Assembly: GCA_963921425.1 (NCBI GenBank)
Contig: OY992840.1
Coordinates: 7,318,501 to 7,382,500, forward strand
Direction of reading: 5' to 3'
DNA length: 64,000 nt
From: Dryas octopetala
Lineage: Eukaryota; Streptophyta; Magnoliopsida; Rosales; Rosaceae
In this document: in pieces, positions 40,401 to 52,447 of the stretch
Numbering within the stretch: position 1 is the first letter of the stretch
Layout of the letters: every line of letters begins with the position of its first letter
Program-made: the position numbers and the translations under genes
Notes under the pieces: generated by a model
Seen by the model: only the letters and a program-made list of their open reading frames with translations
The model's database searches: none
What the model was told of the DNA's origin: nothing

Positions 40401-41344
40401 TTGGTTTGCTATCCTCTGCTCCCAGTACATTGCCAGCATTCAAAGGGACAACCTCTTGAAAACTGAACCATACATTAGTTCCAATCAAATTGACATTCAA
40501 ATGCAGCAAACCACTGAAAGCATATGCCTGGTGGATTATATGTCAAGGAAGAAGTACTGACCCGATAATGTAAATATCAGCTGGTTCATCTGTACAAAGC
40601 CAATCATCAATATCAAGATCTTCATCCGGATGTCTTCCGGCAACATTCCAACTGCCTATTGTCACCCTACATAAAGCCAATAACAACCATATATACTGGT
40701 ACTACATCTAGGCTAACATTGCAATTAGTGTAAAAATTTCATAGCCAAACCTCACTTCCTTTGTGTTTATGTACAGAGCGCGCATAGTTTCTGAATTTCC
40801 TCTCCGATGTCTTAACTGATATCCCTTAGAAGGTGGTTCTGAACCAACAAGCATCATTGTATGTATATAATTAGACAACAAGAACATTAAGCAAAGGAAA
40901 TATATATATCCTCCTAACATGACCAATTTACTAGAAAAGAAATAAGTATTGCCTGAAATTTGACTTGGGTTCCCCTCTGTCCTAAGGGTATGATCCTCAC
41001 GCAAGTGCGTTCTTGCAGCTTTAAAAGAAGCTGGAGGAAAATTTGCAGAAAACATGAATCAAGCATGGGAAACATAAGAAACATAATGTTATTTGTAGGC
41101 AGCTGGTCGAAACCATACCATCATCTTCACTTTCATTTTCACTGTCAACCTCATCTTCACTAAAATCATTTACCTTGGGCTTTATATTTAGCCATTTCTT
41201 CATCATAATGGAAGGCCAAAAGGCCTGCAACCCAAATGCAATTTGACCATATCAAAAATAAAGAACCATGTGCTTGATCTTGATTCACATAAGCATTTTC
41301 TTATAAAACCATACCTCAGAGCGCTTTCCTCTCCTGCTTTTCAT
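37423..41344 (-). CDS. Type I inositol polyphosphate 5-phosphatase, CVP2/CVL1-like, copy B
   Basis: Exons on the - strand: 41344-41315, 41224-41119, 41030-40965, 40838-40751, 40666-40562, 40462-39649, 39359-39175, 38940-38832, 38411-38263 and 37636-37423. They total 1,866 nt, 621 aa, in phase throughout. Catalytic motifs WFGDLNYR and PAWCDRILW are intact. Compared with copy A, exon 3 is 12 nt shorter and exon 6 is 15 nt shorter (both in-frame losses). Exon 10 is 6 nt longer and ends EDLGS, as in copy C. Introns 4-5 and 7 are shortened. All splice sites look canonical (GTCAGT in intron 5, GTCAAA in intron 3). In-frame indels and preserved motifs suggest it has been kept functional. Expression cannot be judged. 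The copia insertion lies about 1 kb beyond the stop codon. Confidence 0.92.
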
Positions 41345-42430
41345 CGTCCGCAGCTCAAAAATATAGTATTGAGTACTTATATACTATACATACATGGCAC
41401 AAGCTCTTAAATATGGAAGCAGCTTACAACAGGAACTCAATGCCAAGCACAAGGAAGAGCCAAACTATGACAGAAGATAGACGACAAGAAAAGCATGGAC
41501 AATTTTTAGTAGACATCAGTAATCTCAACTTGCAAAAGAAGAATAATTAATGGTCCTGCCACTGGCCACTAAAATAACAACAAATTAACCTGTATTCAAA
41601 CCCAACTAGGATGCTACAGCTATTCGTTTCAAGTTGGTAACTGCCAAGATAAGCCATCAACAGGACACTAAAAGACAAAATAATAATAGTAAAAATATTC
41701 ATTAACAAAACACAATTCATTTTAAAAATACAAAGTCATAACTTAGTTTAGAACAATATCCAATTAAACAAATTGGTAATACACCTCAGTAACACTGAAT
41801 TCCAAGTGGGTATTGGCAATGAAGCAAACGTACTGCTGTCTAGTGGCTCCTCCTCATCAAACCTGAATGGCAAATTCGAGGGACCCAACAATAATGGACT
41901 ATTGCCCACCACAAATCTTCACCCAAAATAGAAACTTAGGCCATGATGAGGCCACGATGATGTGATGATTAAGAATCCAAGAATACCAATAAATTAAAAA
42001 TTGTATTATACATAGACTAGAAAACAACTGTTCATACTGTCACTGCTAAGATTCAGTGTGTCTACAAATTAAAAATTGACAGAACCATGGACCACCGGGT
42101 TCAACATTTCCTGGTTGATAAGGCAAATTAGCAATCCAAGTCAAAAGGAGATTATAACTATATTAAGTCCAGCTCAGCTGTAGACCCATACGAACCGTAG
42201 GGCGGTCGACTTTGGTTTCTTTTTCTTGTGAAAACTACAAAATGTATATTTAAGGAGCCACTGGCCAAAGTGACCAAAAGAAAACAAACTAACATTTAAG
42301 GGACCAAACATTTAAGGGACCACATAGAAAGGGCACTTATTTGTGAATACCATGCATTCTTGAGCTTTCAATTTCAGCCCAAGAAAAAAAAAGATATGAT
42401 AAAAATATTTAGAAAACTAACCTAAATTTA
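41345..42430. other. Upstream region of phosphatase B
   Basis: Matches the upstream regions of A and C up to about 42350. It includes TGTAGACCCATACG...GGCGGTCGAC, shared with 52150 in unit C but not evident in unit A. Promoter and leader are presumed here; nothing specific is identified. Confidence 0.5.
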
Positions 42431-42432
42431 AG

Positions 42433-42660
42433 TTAATTAAAATACAAGTTTGGAATTAAATCCATACTAGATCTTGAGAAGGATTTGGTCGAGAGCAACT
42501 CAAAATCATCTCTTATTCTTCCTCCAATCAGTAAAAGGCCTCCATGAAGACCAAGAACTTCATAGGTAAAGTCCTCTAGTGAATCAATAAAAGGAAGATG
42601 ACGTGTGGTCGTTGTGGCGAAATTTGAAAGCACAACAAGCGTTCTTGCATTCGAATTATT
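42433..42660 (-). other. Coding-like fragment of unknown family between units B and C
   Basis: An open - strand frame reads RTLVVLSNFATTTTRHLPFI, then LEDFTYEVLGLHGGLLLIGG, and ends after LIPNL. The composition looks like real protein and vaguely recalls a kelch or F-box associated repeat, but I cannot confirm it. No start, splice sites or partner exons are clear. Probably a gene fragment. Confidence 0.3.
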
Positions 42661-43260
42661 CAGAATGACATTTGATGTTTTCTTGTGTTTTTTTCAGTAG
42701 TTGTTAGGTTCTGTCACTTAGTTACTGTTTTTTTAAATTTTACATAAATTTTGGAATTGGATTGGTTACTTAATTAAGATTGTTATTTTGGATTCTGGGT
42801 TTTATTTTGAAATGATAATGTTTGGTTTGTTATGGTTCATTTTCTTATACATTAGTAATTTCCATCCCTTGGTTGCTTTCAAAATTTGTTTATTCTTTCA
42901 TATTTTTGTAATCTGTCTTTGACTGATTTTAGTTTATCGATGAATATGAAGTTCTATATGGTTATTTTCCACGAGTCTTGAGTTCTTGATCTATATAAAA
43001 TAGTCCACTACTGACTTTGCATGTTTCATTGTAGTGTTGAATTGTTTTTAATTGGCTATAGTATTTTTAAATTTTCTCTGTCAGTTGCACAATTATTAAA
43101 TGCAATTATATTTCTTTTGAAAATTCATTATTGGTTTATTTTGTTAAATTTTTTCCATTACTTGTTTTGGTGTTTAGAAATGTTTAAGTTTATTTTTATT
43201 TTTATTTTATTGTTTTGTCTATTGTAGCTATTATCTTTGCATCTTTCTGGAGACAAATCA
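42661..43260. other. Intergenic, T-rich, no gene seen
   Basis: T-rich on the + strand with no conserved frame. It separates units B and C and has no counterpart elsewhere in the window. Confidence 0.4.
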
Positions 43261-44029
43261 TGCAACTACTCCTACCTAATTGCTTCTTCATATATATTAC
43301 TTTGCAAAGCAACTTGTCTTAATGGATGATCCAAGGACTACTAGCGGCTAATGGCCGATCTCAAATGGGCCTGGCCCAATTGTATATATGGGTCCAACTA
43401 AGTTTAAGCCCATTTATTAGTAAATGGTACATGTTGAAAAGACCAGCTGTAAACCAGCGACCAGAACTGGCCTAAGTAGTAGCATTGTTAATTTGTAACA
43501 TTTTTTTTTTTTTGGCCAAGAGTTAATTTGTTACATTTACTGATTGGAAAAGCCATTTCTTTTTTCTTTTTGTTTGATCTAAACCACAAAACACAAATTT
43601 TGATCCCTGATGCATTCTTGTTGCCTACTTGGCTACTTCATCCCTACAAAGCCAATTAGCCAAGTTACACTACACATCCAAATTAAGTACAAGAAACAAT
43701 TCAACTTTCATTTTCTATTCAATTGTTTAGATGATTCCTTTTCTGTTCCCCAGACACAACCCAAAAGTTCTTATTTATACATAAACGAGAAAAAGAAGGG
43801 AAACAAACAAAAAGAAGATGGACAAACCAATAAACCAATGTACCCAGATCCAGTGAACCCAACCGAAAAAAAAGAACACCTATTTTCTTTTCTTTTTTGG
43901 AGAAAAACACAGAACTGTTTAAGTTCCAGATCTCTGAAAGATGACTTTTTTTTTTTTTTTTTTTCCCCCTTTGATATAAACATTAATACTTGACTTGATA
44001 TAATATATCTACATTTCTTCTTATCCTAT

Positions 44030-44127
44030 CTATGGTAGTAATGCATTGTGTTTGAGGGCAGCATCTCGAATCCCGTTTGTCAGAAAAGATACTAAGTCTT
44101 CAACTTTGTCAGTATGATCCACAATCC
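44030..44127 (-). other. Exon-like conserved segment downstream of phosphatase C
   Basis: After TCTTTCAAGCAG the - strand encodes IVDHTDKVEDLVSFLTNG then IRDAALKHNALLP and a stop. Homologous segments lie below copies A and B. The wording looks like protein, yet copy A is out of phase. The family is not recognised. Confidence 0.4.
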
Positions 44128-44832
44128 CTGCTTGAAAGATAACTCCATGTGCATGCAACAGCAAGATCATAATGTTCCTTTTAAGTACAAAATAAGCAGC
44201 AAGAACTATCACAAAGCAGCAGTAACTACAAACAGGAAGGCCACAAATTCTGAATATATAACTTCATATTAAAGTCTTCTCAGGAACCTACTTTAAAGAA
44301 GCATTCAAACATGGCATGAATTTCTTCTTTTTTTTGGTTGATAACATGTCATGGTTTTGAACATCTCCCAAAAAGTTGAAAGAGGAAAAGGTGAAATGAT
44401 CATCTGATAATGTGATCAGGCATATAGAATGACAGGAAAGGTAAACAAGCAAAGGCTCAGTCAGCAGCATTTCCCTAGCCATTGGGTTAAAAGTTAAAGC
44501 TTGTAACACAGGCTGGGAGCTTCATTAGAGGTTTAGACAACAAAAGAATTCAAGTATTGCCTTGATGTCCAATAACAATGATAACCATGATCTTGTGTTG
44601 GGAATTAACATAAATTTATATTTGGCATTTAATATTGTGGAAAAAGCAGAATTTTCACTTGACATATAGGTAAGTCAATCAGACTGTTTTCATGACTAAC
44701 AATAAGTTTTGTTCTTAATTGTTTCCTCCTGATTTGTTTCAACCTTGTATAATCAAGCTATTTGCGCCCCAAAAATAGAACAAACAAAAAGAAAACAAAA
44801 GATTGTCAGGATGGTTACCTGGTCTCTGCTAA

Positions 44833-47800
44833 TTAAGATCCTAAATCCTCATCTTCATCTAGGAAAATCGCAGGGTGTACTGCTGCAATAGTGTAATTGA
44901 GAGCTCTTTGCAGCTTCCGATGATCTAGGACTTCAACGTCAACCATGAAGGAAGAACTAATTGGTCTATGATCTGAAAAACTTATTTCTGCCCGCTTGTA
45001 AGAAAGTTGTTTGATGCCTTTTCCTAGCCAGAGTATACGATCACACCTGTTACAGTATACCAGGTACATATAACTTAAACCATATGGTACTGAAAAGAGT
45101 ACTAAGTCATGAAGCTGGAGATTATTCCATGGTGGGGTGTATACAACTCCCCCCCTCCCCAACAAAAGGAAAAAGTAGGGACAATTTTGAAGTTAAACTG
45201 AAATTGAACTGAAATTCAGAATGGAAGCATATTCTACTTAAGTTTGGCAACTGTGCTTAGTACAGTTTCAAGTTAAGAATCAATGAAATATTCCATCACA
45301 ATTTCAAACTGTATGACATATCCTAAGTACATCAATATTACCTTGAGTACACATGAGGTTTTTTTTGTTACTTTCCTTTTCTTTTAACCAACTTAAAGGC
45401 CAATGAACTGTTCAATGCTTAGTGAAAAGGGTAATGTGTGCCAAAAGTTTGATGTTTTCTCATACTAACATATCTATCAGATTTGATTTTAATTCTGCTG
45501 TTTGCACAACAGTTGTACTCACCATGCTGGTGATCTCTTCTTCTCTCCTTCTTTTGGGTGTGCACCAAAATATCTATCAGATTTGATTTCATACTTGTAG
45601 GTGGGGGGAAAGTCTATAACCCCCTCTTTCCATCCCTCGAATACATGCCCACTGTGGAGTTCATTGCTGAGCTGCACATTGAGTAGTCGCATTAAATGCC
45701 AGTTCAGTTTACTAGACATCTTATGCTGTCTCTTGAACTTTTGAAACAAAGAAAGAAAGAAAAAAAATAAGGATGTGGAATTATGCATGAAGAATATCGT
45801 AAGGAATCAGAAAAAATATTTAAAAAGTGAATCAATAACGCTTATACTTAGTAGTGTCTTCAACCCCAGAAAATGGAAATAATATGTGGACAACTCCACC
45901 ATCTAAATTCTATGAACTTCATTTTGCAGTATGACTCAATTGGACCAAAAAAAAAATGAAATCCACATGATCAAAAACATGGGAAAGTAATTTTCCTCAG
46001 AAGAGTATCATTCCCAAACATTCAGAGAATTTGCCTTCTAAGGTCCAAATTGTCAAAGTATGTATAGTCACTTTCCCTAATGGCTGAAAAAAATTTCCAA
46101 TCAAATGTAGATCATACTCTTAGAATTAAAGTTAGATCCAAATTTTAGCTGCACAAGTTATCGCTTGGATTTGGATTAGGATAAAGAATTCCTGTATCAT
46201 TTGCCTTAGTAAAGTGAATTCACATACTGGGGCTAAAACCTAACTTGATTGGAATACTGAGCACAATTGTGCAAAGAGCGTGATGATCTCACCTGATCAT
46301 GGTTCATAAGTTCTTCCCACTGATTCTGAGCAATGAGCTTCCTTACCTCTGTGTCCAACATATTGAGACGATAGTTCAAATCCCCAAACCAGAAAATTTG
46401 ACTGTTTACAGAAGCACCCCAATCATATCAAATCACAGTTCACCTTGGTATATTATAGATATGAATAAGAAGAGAAAAGGTTTAACCACAAAATAAAAAA
46501 ACTGTGCAGTTGGCTGGGATCAATACAAGAAGCTGTTGAACTATACATAAAATTACTAGAAGACAATCTCAACCGTGGTAACCTGAAGGACCTCAGAGTC
46601 TAAACTTTTGTTAAGATTTTGTCACAATTATAGTATCTAACCGATTCTAACTTGGTAGTATTCTCAATTAGTATCTAGAGGATATAAACCAAAAAGAAAA
46701 AGAGAGAGTTTCAATTTCACCCTTTATTTATGCTTTTCTTCTATATGTATCTAGCACAATAACTGTTTAAGCGTCTAATAACTATCATACATTAATTTTT
46801 TAAGCGTCAATACCTCATATCCCATTTTTCTTTTCTTTTTCTTTCTTTACATAGAAAGACAAAGAGGAGGGGGCAATTGAACTTTGGTCTTGGATGTGAG
46901 GGGAAATGCTACCACTAGAGCTACAAGCCCCCACTCATAAGACTATCAACAATCCTATTGTACTGTCTACAGATTGACAGCTGAAGTATTGATAAGAGAT
47001 GAGATCAAACTAACTATAAAGAGATGTGTATATGACAAAGGCATGAGTGCTCCGATTAGATTTAATAAAAAAGCAGCCAACATAAACAAATTCAATAAAA
47101 ACTAAAATGTCAATTTTATGCTTACTCATGAGATGGAATTGTCTGTGGTTTCTCTGTATGGAAGACAGATGAGAAACAGGTACGGCGTATAATTTCGTAG
47201 ACATCTGAGTTGCGCCTCTCCTCAGCCCCCTCCTTCTGACCCGAGCTCAGATGAGAACAAACAAAGCACATTCGGGATTGAAAAAGGGACATGCTAACAG
47301 AAACTGATCCCTGTTTCAGCAACCATGATTTACAAAGATGGCCAATAACATTAACGCAAGGACATTCAACAATTGATCATCACATATCCTTAATAACATG
47401 TTGTCTCCTCTACATTAATGCAATCTCTAGCCTACAGTTAGCCACATTATGCATCAATACGTTGTGAGGCGCTGTTTTCATTTCATTTGAAAACCAAAGC
47501 AAGTGAACTCATAGTACGTGGCTCACTATCATAGTGCAATAAACACAGCACCCTTATATTAGCATGACCAACACATGTAGTTCACTGCAGACTTTTGTAG
47601 ATTGTTGTAGAAAAAAAAAATGATGACACTTCTTCAGAATATGCATCTACATATACTTCCAAGCCAACAATATGTCAGTACATTCATATAAAAAATATAT
47701 CAGCACATTCTTAACAAAAACTGGCACTACCTTGTTTCCCATGAAGCCCATTAGACCAACCCCTACAGGAGATACTTTCAAATTGTTAACGTGTCTCCTC

Positions 47801-50485
47801 AACCTCTTACGCACCCAGACTGATACATATATCCCTACCATTTGCTTGCTGACAATTCGCACATATGTAGGTTGTATCTTCACATCATCACTGATATCTC
47901 CATTGTATGGTTTTTCATTTGGTAATTCCTGAAATGTGTCATCATCCTCTTCAAAAAAGCTGTCAGACACATCAGAGAGAGTGTCAAGAACTTCAGGCAT
48001 CTCTTTAAGCTCCATCAAGAATGACCCCAGATTCGCAGAGCTGCTGTATGATCTTGATAACCCACGACGTTTAAGTGCAAAATTTTGAGGACTGAATATT
48101 GAAGGATTATCCAACAGATTAAAGCCCATGCTTTCAGAACTGGTCCGCCGCAATTTGGAATTGGAAAGAACCACTTGAGGGGTTGCCTCTAATGAACGTT
48201 CAGGCCAATCTAGTCTACTATCGCAGTCAATGCCATAAATTCTCTTCCAGTGTACGTTCTTTCCAATAGTGAGTGCTTTAGTCAATTCATCTTCCAAGTC
48301 AAAACCGAATTTAGAAGCTCCAACATATTCCTTTCCCAGCAACTCTAATGGGTGAGAATTAATCCCATCTGCAAGTACATCAGCTACAGAAGAAGTCCTT
48401 TGTACTGGAGAAGGCGGGGCACTGTAGCTTATTATTTTGCTTTCAGGTATAAAGGAGTTGTTCAGAGTTTTTCGAATGATTGCCTCCCATTTTGGTATTG
48501 GTTTGTGATCCTCTGCTCCCAGTACATTGCCAGCATTCAAAGGAACAACCTCTTGAAATCTGAACAATACATTAGGACCAATAAAATTGACATCAAAACT
48601 TCCTCAGCAGCCAAAACTTTCTGTATAACTACTTATTAACTATTGTAGACAGATAGACATATCTAGCATTAAGATTCAGCTAGGATGCAATTTGATGCAA
48701 TTTAGCTCATAAGGCACCCCACCTGCAGCTAATACTTTTGGGGTATAAGCCATTTTAAAAATAGAAACAATGAGATGTCAAAATATGCAAACTGTTTGAC
48801 ATCTTCAGTAAACAATAGGCAAAACATTATGCATGCATATATTTACACATTATACCCGCAAGTAAATATAGAAGAAAAACGAAGCCTACAGTACTAGAGA
48901 AATGAAAATGAAATTAGATAAGATGTTGACAAATACTTTTAGGTGGGAGCATGGAACCAGCATATACCAGGCTTACCAGTAATAAGCACACCATTATAGA
49001 GTTCTTTGTTTCTTAAGTTACTTGTTTCACCACTTTTCACTCCATCCACTGACAGTTCCATTCCATTTATCAGAAGAACAGTGAATATAAATTGCTAATA
49101 AGCATAACATCATATTTTCAAAAACATTGGGAGCTACTGATTAGCAGAGCATGACATGTCTGGCATGCATCTTCTACAACAGTGTGATTGTCAGGAAGCT
49201 TTAAACAGTGTGTCACAAAATAAATGCAGACATAGGCATGCAGGAGAATTTACATGCCCAGACATGCACTCATTGAGGCAGGGAGGAATGGAGGAAAGAT
49301 CCCTGATGCAGCAAAGTACTGAAAGTATGTCCCTAGGTGGATTATGTCAAGGAAGAAACTTAAAATGATATAGGAACAACAAATGGCGGAAGAACTCACC
49401 CAAGAATGTATATATCTGCTGGTTCATCTGTACAAAGCCAGTCATCAATATCAAGATCTTCGTCCGGGAGTCTTCCAGCAACATTCCAACTGCCTACTGT
49501 CACCCTACACAAAACCAATTGCAGCAGTACATTCCAGTAAGAACCATACTCTTACTACTTCCAGGCTAACATTGCAAGCTTAAAAATATAATAGCCAAAC
49601 CTCACTTCCTTTGTATTTATGTACTCAACGCGCATAGTTTCTGATTTTCCTCTCCTATGCCTAAACTGATAGCCCTTAGAAGGTGGATCTGAACCAAAAA
49701 AATTTCATTATATGTATATAATTAGACAACAAGAATATTAAAGCACTGGGAAGATGTCTGCAAATGATCGATCTAACAGTTCTTAAATTCTTTAGATTTA
49801 AGAAAGTATGATAGAACAAACAAGTATATGGTTAAAATACCCAAAAACTGGTTTACTCTTCAAGAAAATTCATTCCTTTCCATCCCGTCATATTTAAAAA
49901 TTTACATCAAAGTTTAAGGTCCAAGGTTGCAGCAATGAGATCAATTTGTAGCCACCCTACTAAAAGTGAACTAATTGATATATATATATATAAAGCCAAT
50001 AAAGTATAAATATAGGAACATCACATAGAATTAGAACAAAGGAAGTATTGCCTGAAAGTTGACTTGGGCGATTAGTTTGGTTCCCCTCTGTTCTAAGGGC
50101 ATCATCCTCACGCATGTGTGCTCTTGCATCTTTAAGAGAGTAAGCTGGAAGATAAAAATTGCAGAAAACATTAGCACAGGAAACATAAGAAATACAAGTT
50201 AGTTGTAGGCAGCTGAAACCATACCATCATCTTCACTTTCGGTTTCAGTTTCCGTTTCAGTTTCAGCGTCAACTGCATCTGCACCAAAATCATTTTCCTT
50301 CGACTTCATATTTAACCATTTCTTCATCATAATGGAAGGCCAAAAAGCCTGCAATCAAATGCAATTTGACCATATCAATACTCAAGACAAGAACCATGTG
50401 CTTCATCTTGATTCACAATAAGTGGTTAACAGTGCATTTGCTTATAATATCATACCTCAGAGTGCTTTCCGCTCCTGCTTTTCAT
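44833..50485 (-). CDS. Type I inositol polyphosphate 5-phosphatase, CVP2/CVL1-like, copy C
   Basis: Exons on the - strand: 50485-50456, 50348-50225, 50144-50064, 49688-49601, 49504-49400, 48559-47731, 47310-47126, 46401-46293, 45671-45523 and 45046-44833. They total 1,914 nt, 637 aa, all in phase. WFGDLNYR and PAWCDRILW are present. Differences from copy A: exon 2 is 18 nt longer through extra Glu-Thr codons in the acidic stretch, exon 3 is 3 nt longer, and exon 10 ends EDLGS. The N-terminal [13 protein letters not shown] of A and B is altered to [13 protein letters not shown], and HP replaces NP at the residues before [11 protein letters not shown]. The catalytic core is conserved. A TRIM lies about 1 kb upstream of the ATG and could influence its expression. 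Confidence 0.92.
46822..46932 (-). mobile_element. tRNA-derived SINE relic in intron 7 of phosphatase C
   Basis: On the - strand, GGGGGCTTGTAGCTCTAGTG and GTAGCATTTCCCC are followed by AAAGTTCAATTGCCCCC and a T-rich tail. It is in the same intron as the relic at 20690-20800, with box A and box B-like motifs further decayed. The matching part of copy B is deleted. Confidence 0.5.
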
Positions 50486-51532
50486 TGTCCCCAGCTCAAA
50501 AATTTATTATTCAGTGTACTTTTATAGTATACTTGGAAGGCACAAGCTCTAAAATATGGAAGCAGTTTACAACAGCAACCCACTTGTCACTGTTCTAGGA
50601 GATTAATATATACAATAATAAAATAAGGTACAAGTGAGCTTATTTGATGCCAAGCACAAGGAAGATTCATACAAGGACAGATGAGAAAAAGACCGGAAAT
50701 GATGGACATATACTTAGAAGACATCCATAATCTCAACTTGCAAAAGAAGAATACTCAATTGTCCTCCCACTCCACATCAGAATTTTCTGATTCATGATGA
50801 TAGTATAGCAAAACCATAAAACCCCATTAAAAATTCCAGAACAATGGTGTCACTTTCATGATAACAAATCTAAAGCTATAAAGCCAGAGAAAAACTTGTC
50901 TGTCGTCATAGCGGACGTGGCATCACAAGCCAAGACAAGAGAGAGAAAGGAGAGAAAAACTTGCCTTTTTCTCCCTCCTCCTTAGCCAACAGAGTGTTTC
51001 AGCTATTATTTTTAGGTTGGTAACTGTGAAGAAAAACATTAATTAACACTTTAGCATGACAGTAAAAGACAAAGTAAGACAAAGTATTAATAGTAAAAAA
51101 ATCTATTAGCAAAAGGTAATTCATTTTGCAAATGGAAACTGATAAAGTTGAGTTACAATTCAAATTTAAAAAAGAAAAGAAGAAGAGATTGCTAATACAG
51201 CTAAGGAGCACCGAAGTCCAACCACCGACTCCTCATCCTCCTCCTCAAACAGTCAAACCTAAATGCCAAATTCGACTGACCCAACAAAAATGGGCTACTC
51301 CCCAAATCTTTACTTAAAATAGAAACTCAGGCCATGCTGCATCAGTCCAACAAAGTATTGACTAAAGTTGAAAGCATATTCACATCGGAGATATAAGGGG
51401 TTGCAAACTTGCAATATATAATAGAGCTTCTTAAATTATTATCAATTGATTTTGGGTTTATGAAATACCCTCTTTCACAAATTATAGTAAAAAGTACGAA
51501 GTATAAAGGATGCGATCATATAAGAAGAAACC
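50486..51532. other. Upstream region of phosphatase C
   Basis: Matches the regions upstream of A and B. Promoter and leader are presumed but not resolved. GGATGCGATCATA at 51509-51521 resembles the start of plant 5S rRNA, but the match stops there. Confidence 0.45.
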
Positions 51533-51656
51533 TGATAGAATTAGAGCATCCAAACCAAAATCAATTGGCAATGGGTGGAGAGGCCCAAGAATTATAAGCA
51601 CATATGCTAAGCTCTAGTTTTCCGATGTGGGACATTGCTCCACATTACTCTCAACA
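51533..51656 (-). repeat. Left LTR of the TRIM
   Basis: 124 bp. It includes TTCCGATGTGGGACATTG, a motif also found in the older TRIM-like and duplicated sequences near 4730 and 12740. Confidence 0.93.
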
Positions 51657-51772
51657 CGCCCCCGCACGTGTGGCGATATTTTGAGCCTTACACGTGAACA
51701 AATTATATTGGGTGACGTGGGAGCACGTGTGGCCGTTTGGCCTTACACGCGGATAACCAAGCTCTGATATCA

Positions 51773-51896
51773 TGATAGAATTAGAGCATCCAAACCAAAA
51801 CCAATTGGCAATGGGTGGAGAGGCCCAAGAATTATAAGCACATATGCTAAGCTCTAGTTTTCCGATGTGGGACATTGCTCCACATTACTCTCAACA
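51773..51896 (-). repeat. Right LTR of the TRIM
   Basis: 124 bp, one mismatch to the left LTR, with the target duplication AAACC immediately outside. Confidence 0.93.
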
Positions 51897-52447
51897 AAAC
51901 CGACATCAAAACTTTTGGACAAGAATAGTACTTAGATAGATAACCTCTCGAGAAGTTCTTGTGTTGTATAAACTATGAAGCAGTAGCAAACAAACTTTTC
52001 CTGCCATCACTGCCAAGATTCAGGGACTGCAAGAATTAAAGTTGACGGACAGAACCATGGAACAACAACAACCCATTTAAAACAATTGGAGTCACATGGG
52101 TAGTCACTAGTCAGAGTAAAATACAATTATACATTAAGGCAAGCTGTAGACCCCATACGTAGCGTAGGACGGTCGACCTTAATTGCTTCCTTTTCTGCAA
52201 ACTTTTTCTGCAACCAACAACTTGAAGAATTTATGTGACATTATGGTAATGATATTTAATTATTTATACATAAAGGACCCATTAACTAATTAATATTTGA
52301 GGGGCCACGTAGATGGCCTTTAGCGCACTGCATGTGAATCCCGTTCATTCTAAATCGTCTTTCATTTTCACATCGTCTTTCTTTTCCTTTCCTTTTTTCT
52401 TCTTTAAATAAAACTAAAACTACAAATTTCGAGAAAAAGAAAAGAAA

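Larger units (their letters stand above)
30815..42350. repeat. Tandem unit B of the 5-phosphatase triplication
   Basis: Matches units A and C from the region about 1.3 kb beyond the phosphatase stop codon (allowing for insertions) to about 1 kb upstream of its start. It carries a nested MITE and copia insertion (31338-36639) absent from A and C. It lost most of intron 7: exons 7 and 8 are 234 bp apart here, against about 720 bp in A and C. Confidence 0.8.
51533..51896 (-). mobile_element. Complete TRIM (miniature LTR retrotransposon)
   Basis: Two 124-bp LTRs (51533-51656 and 51773-51896) differ at one base (CCAAAATCAATTGG against CCAAAACCAATTGG). They begin TGTTGAGAG and end TCTATCA on the - strand. 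The 5-bp target duplication AAACC lies at 51528-51532 and 51897-51901. Beside the right LTR, TGATATCAGAGCTTGG on the - strand is a primer-binding site close to the Met-tRNA type. Beside the left LTR, GCGGGGGCG is the purine tract. The 116-bp interior has no coding capacity. Movement must depend on proteins from other elements. The near-identical LTRs indicate recent insertion. Confidence 0.93.

Noticed and set aside
51509..51521. 5S rRNA gene
   Set aside because: Only 13 bases match; the internal promoter and the rest of the gene are absent.
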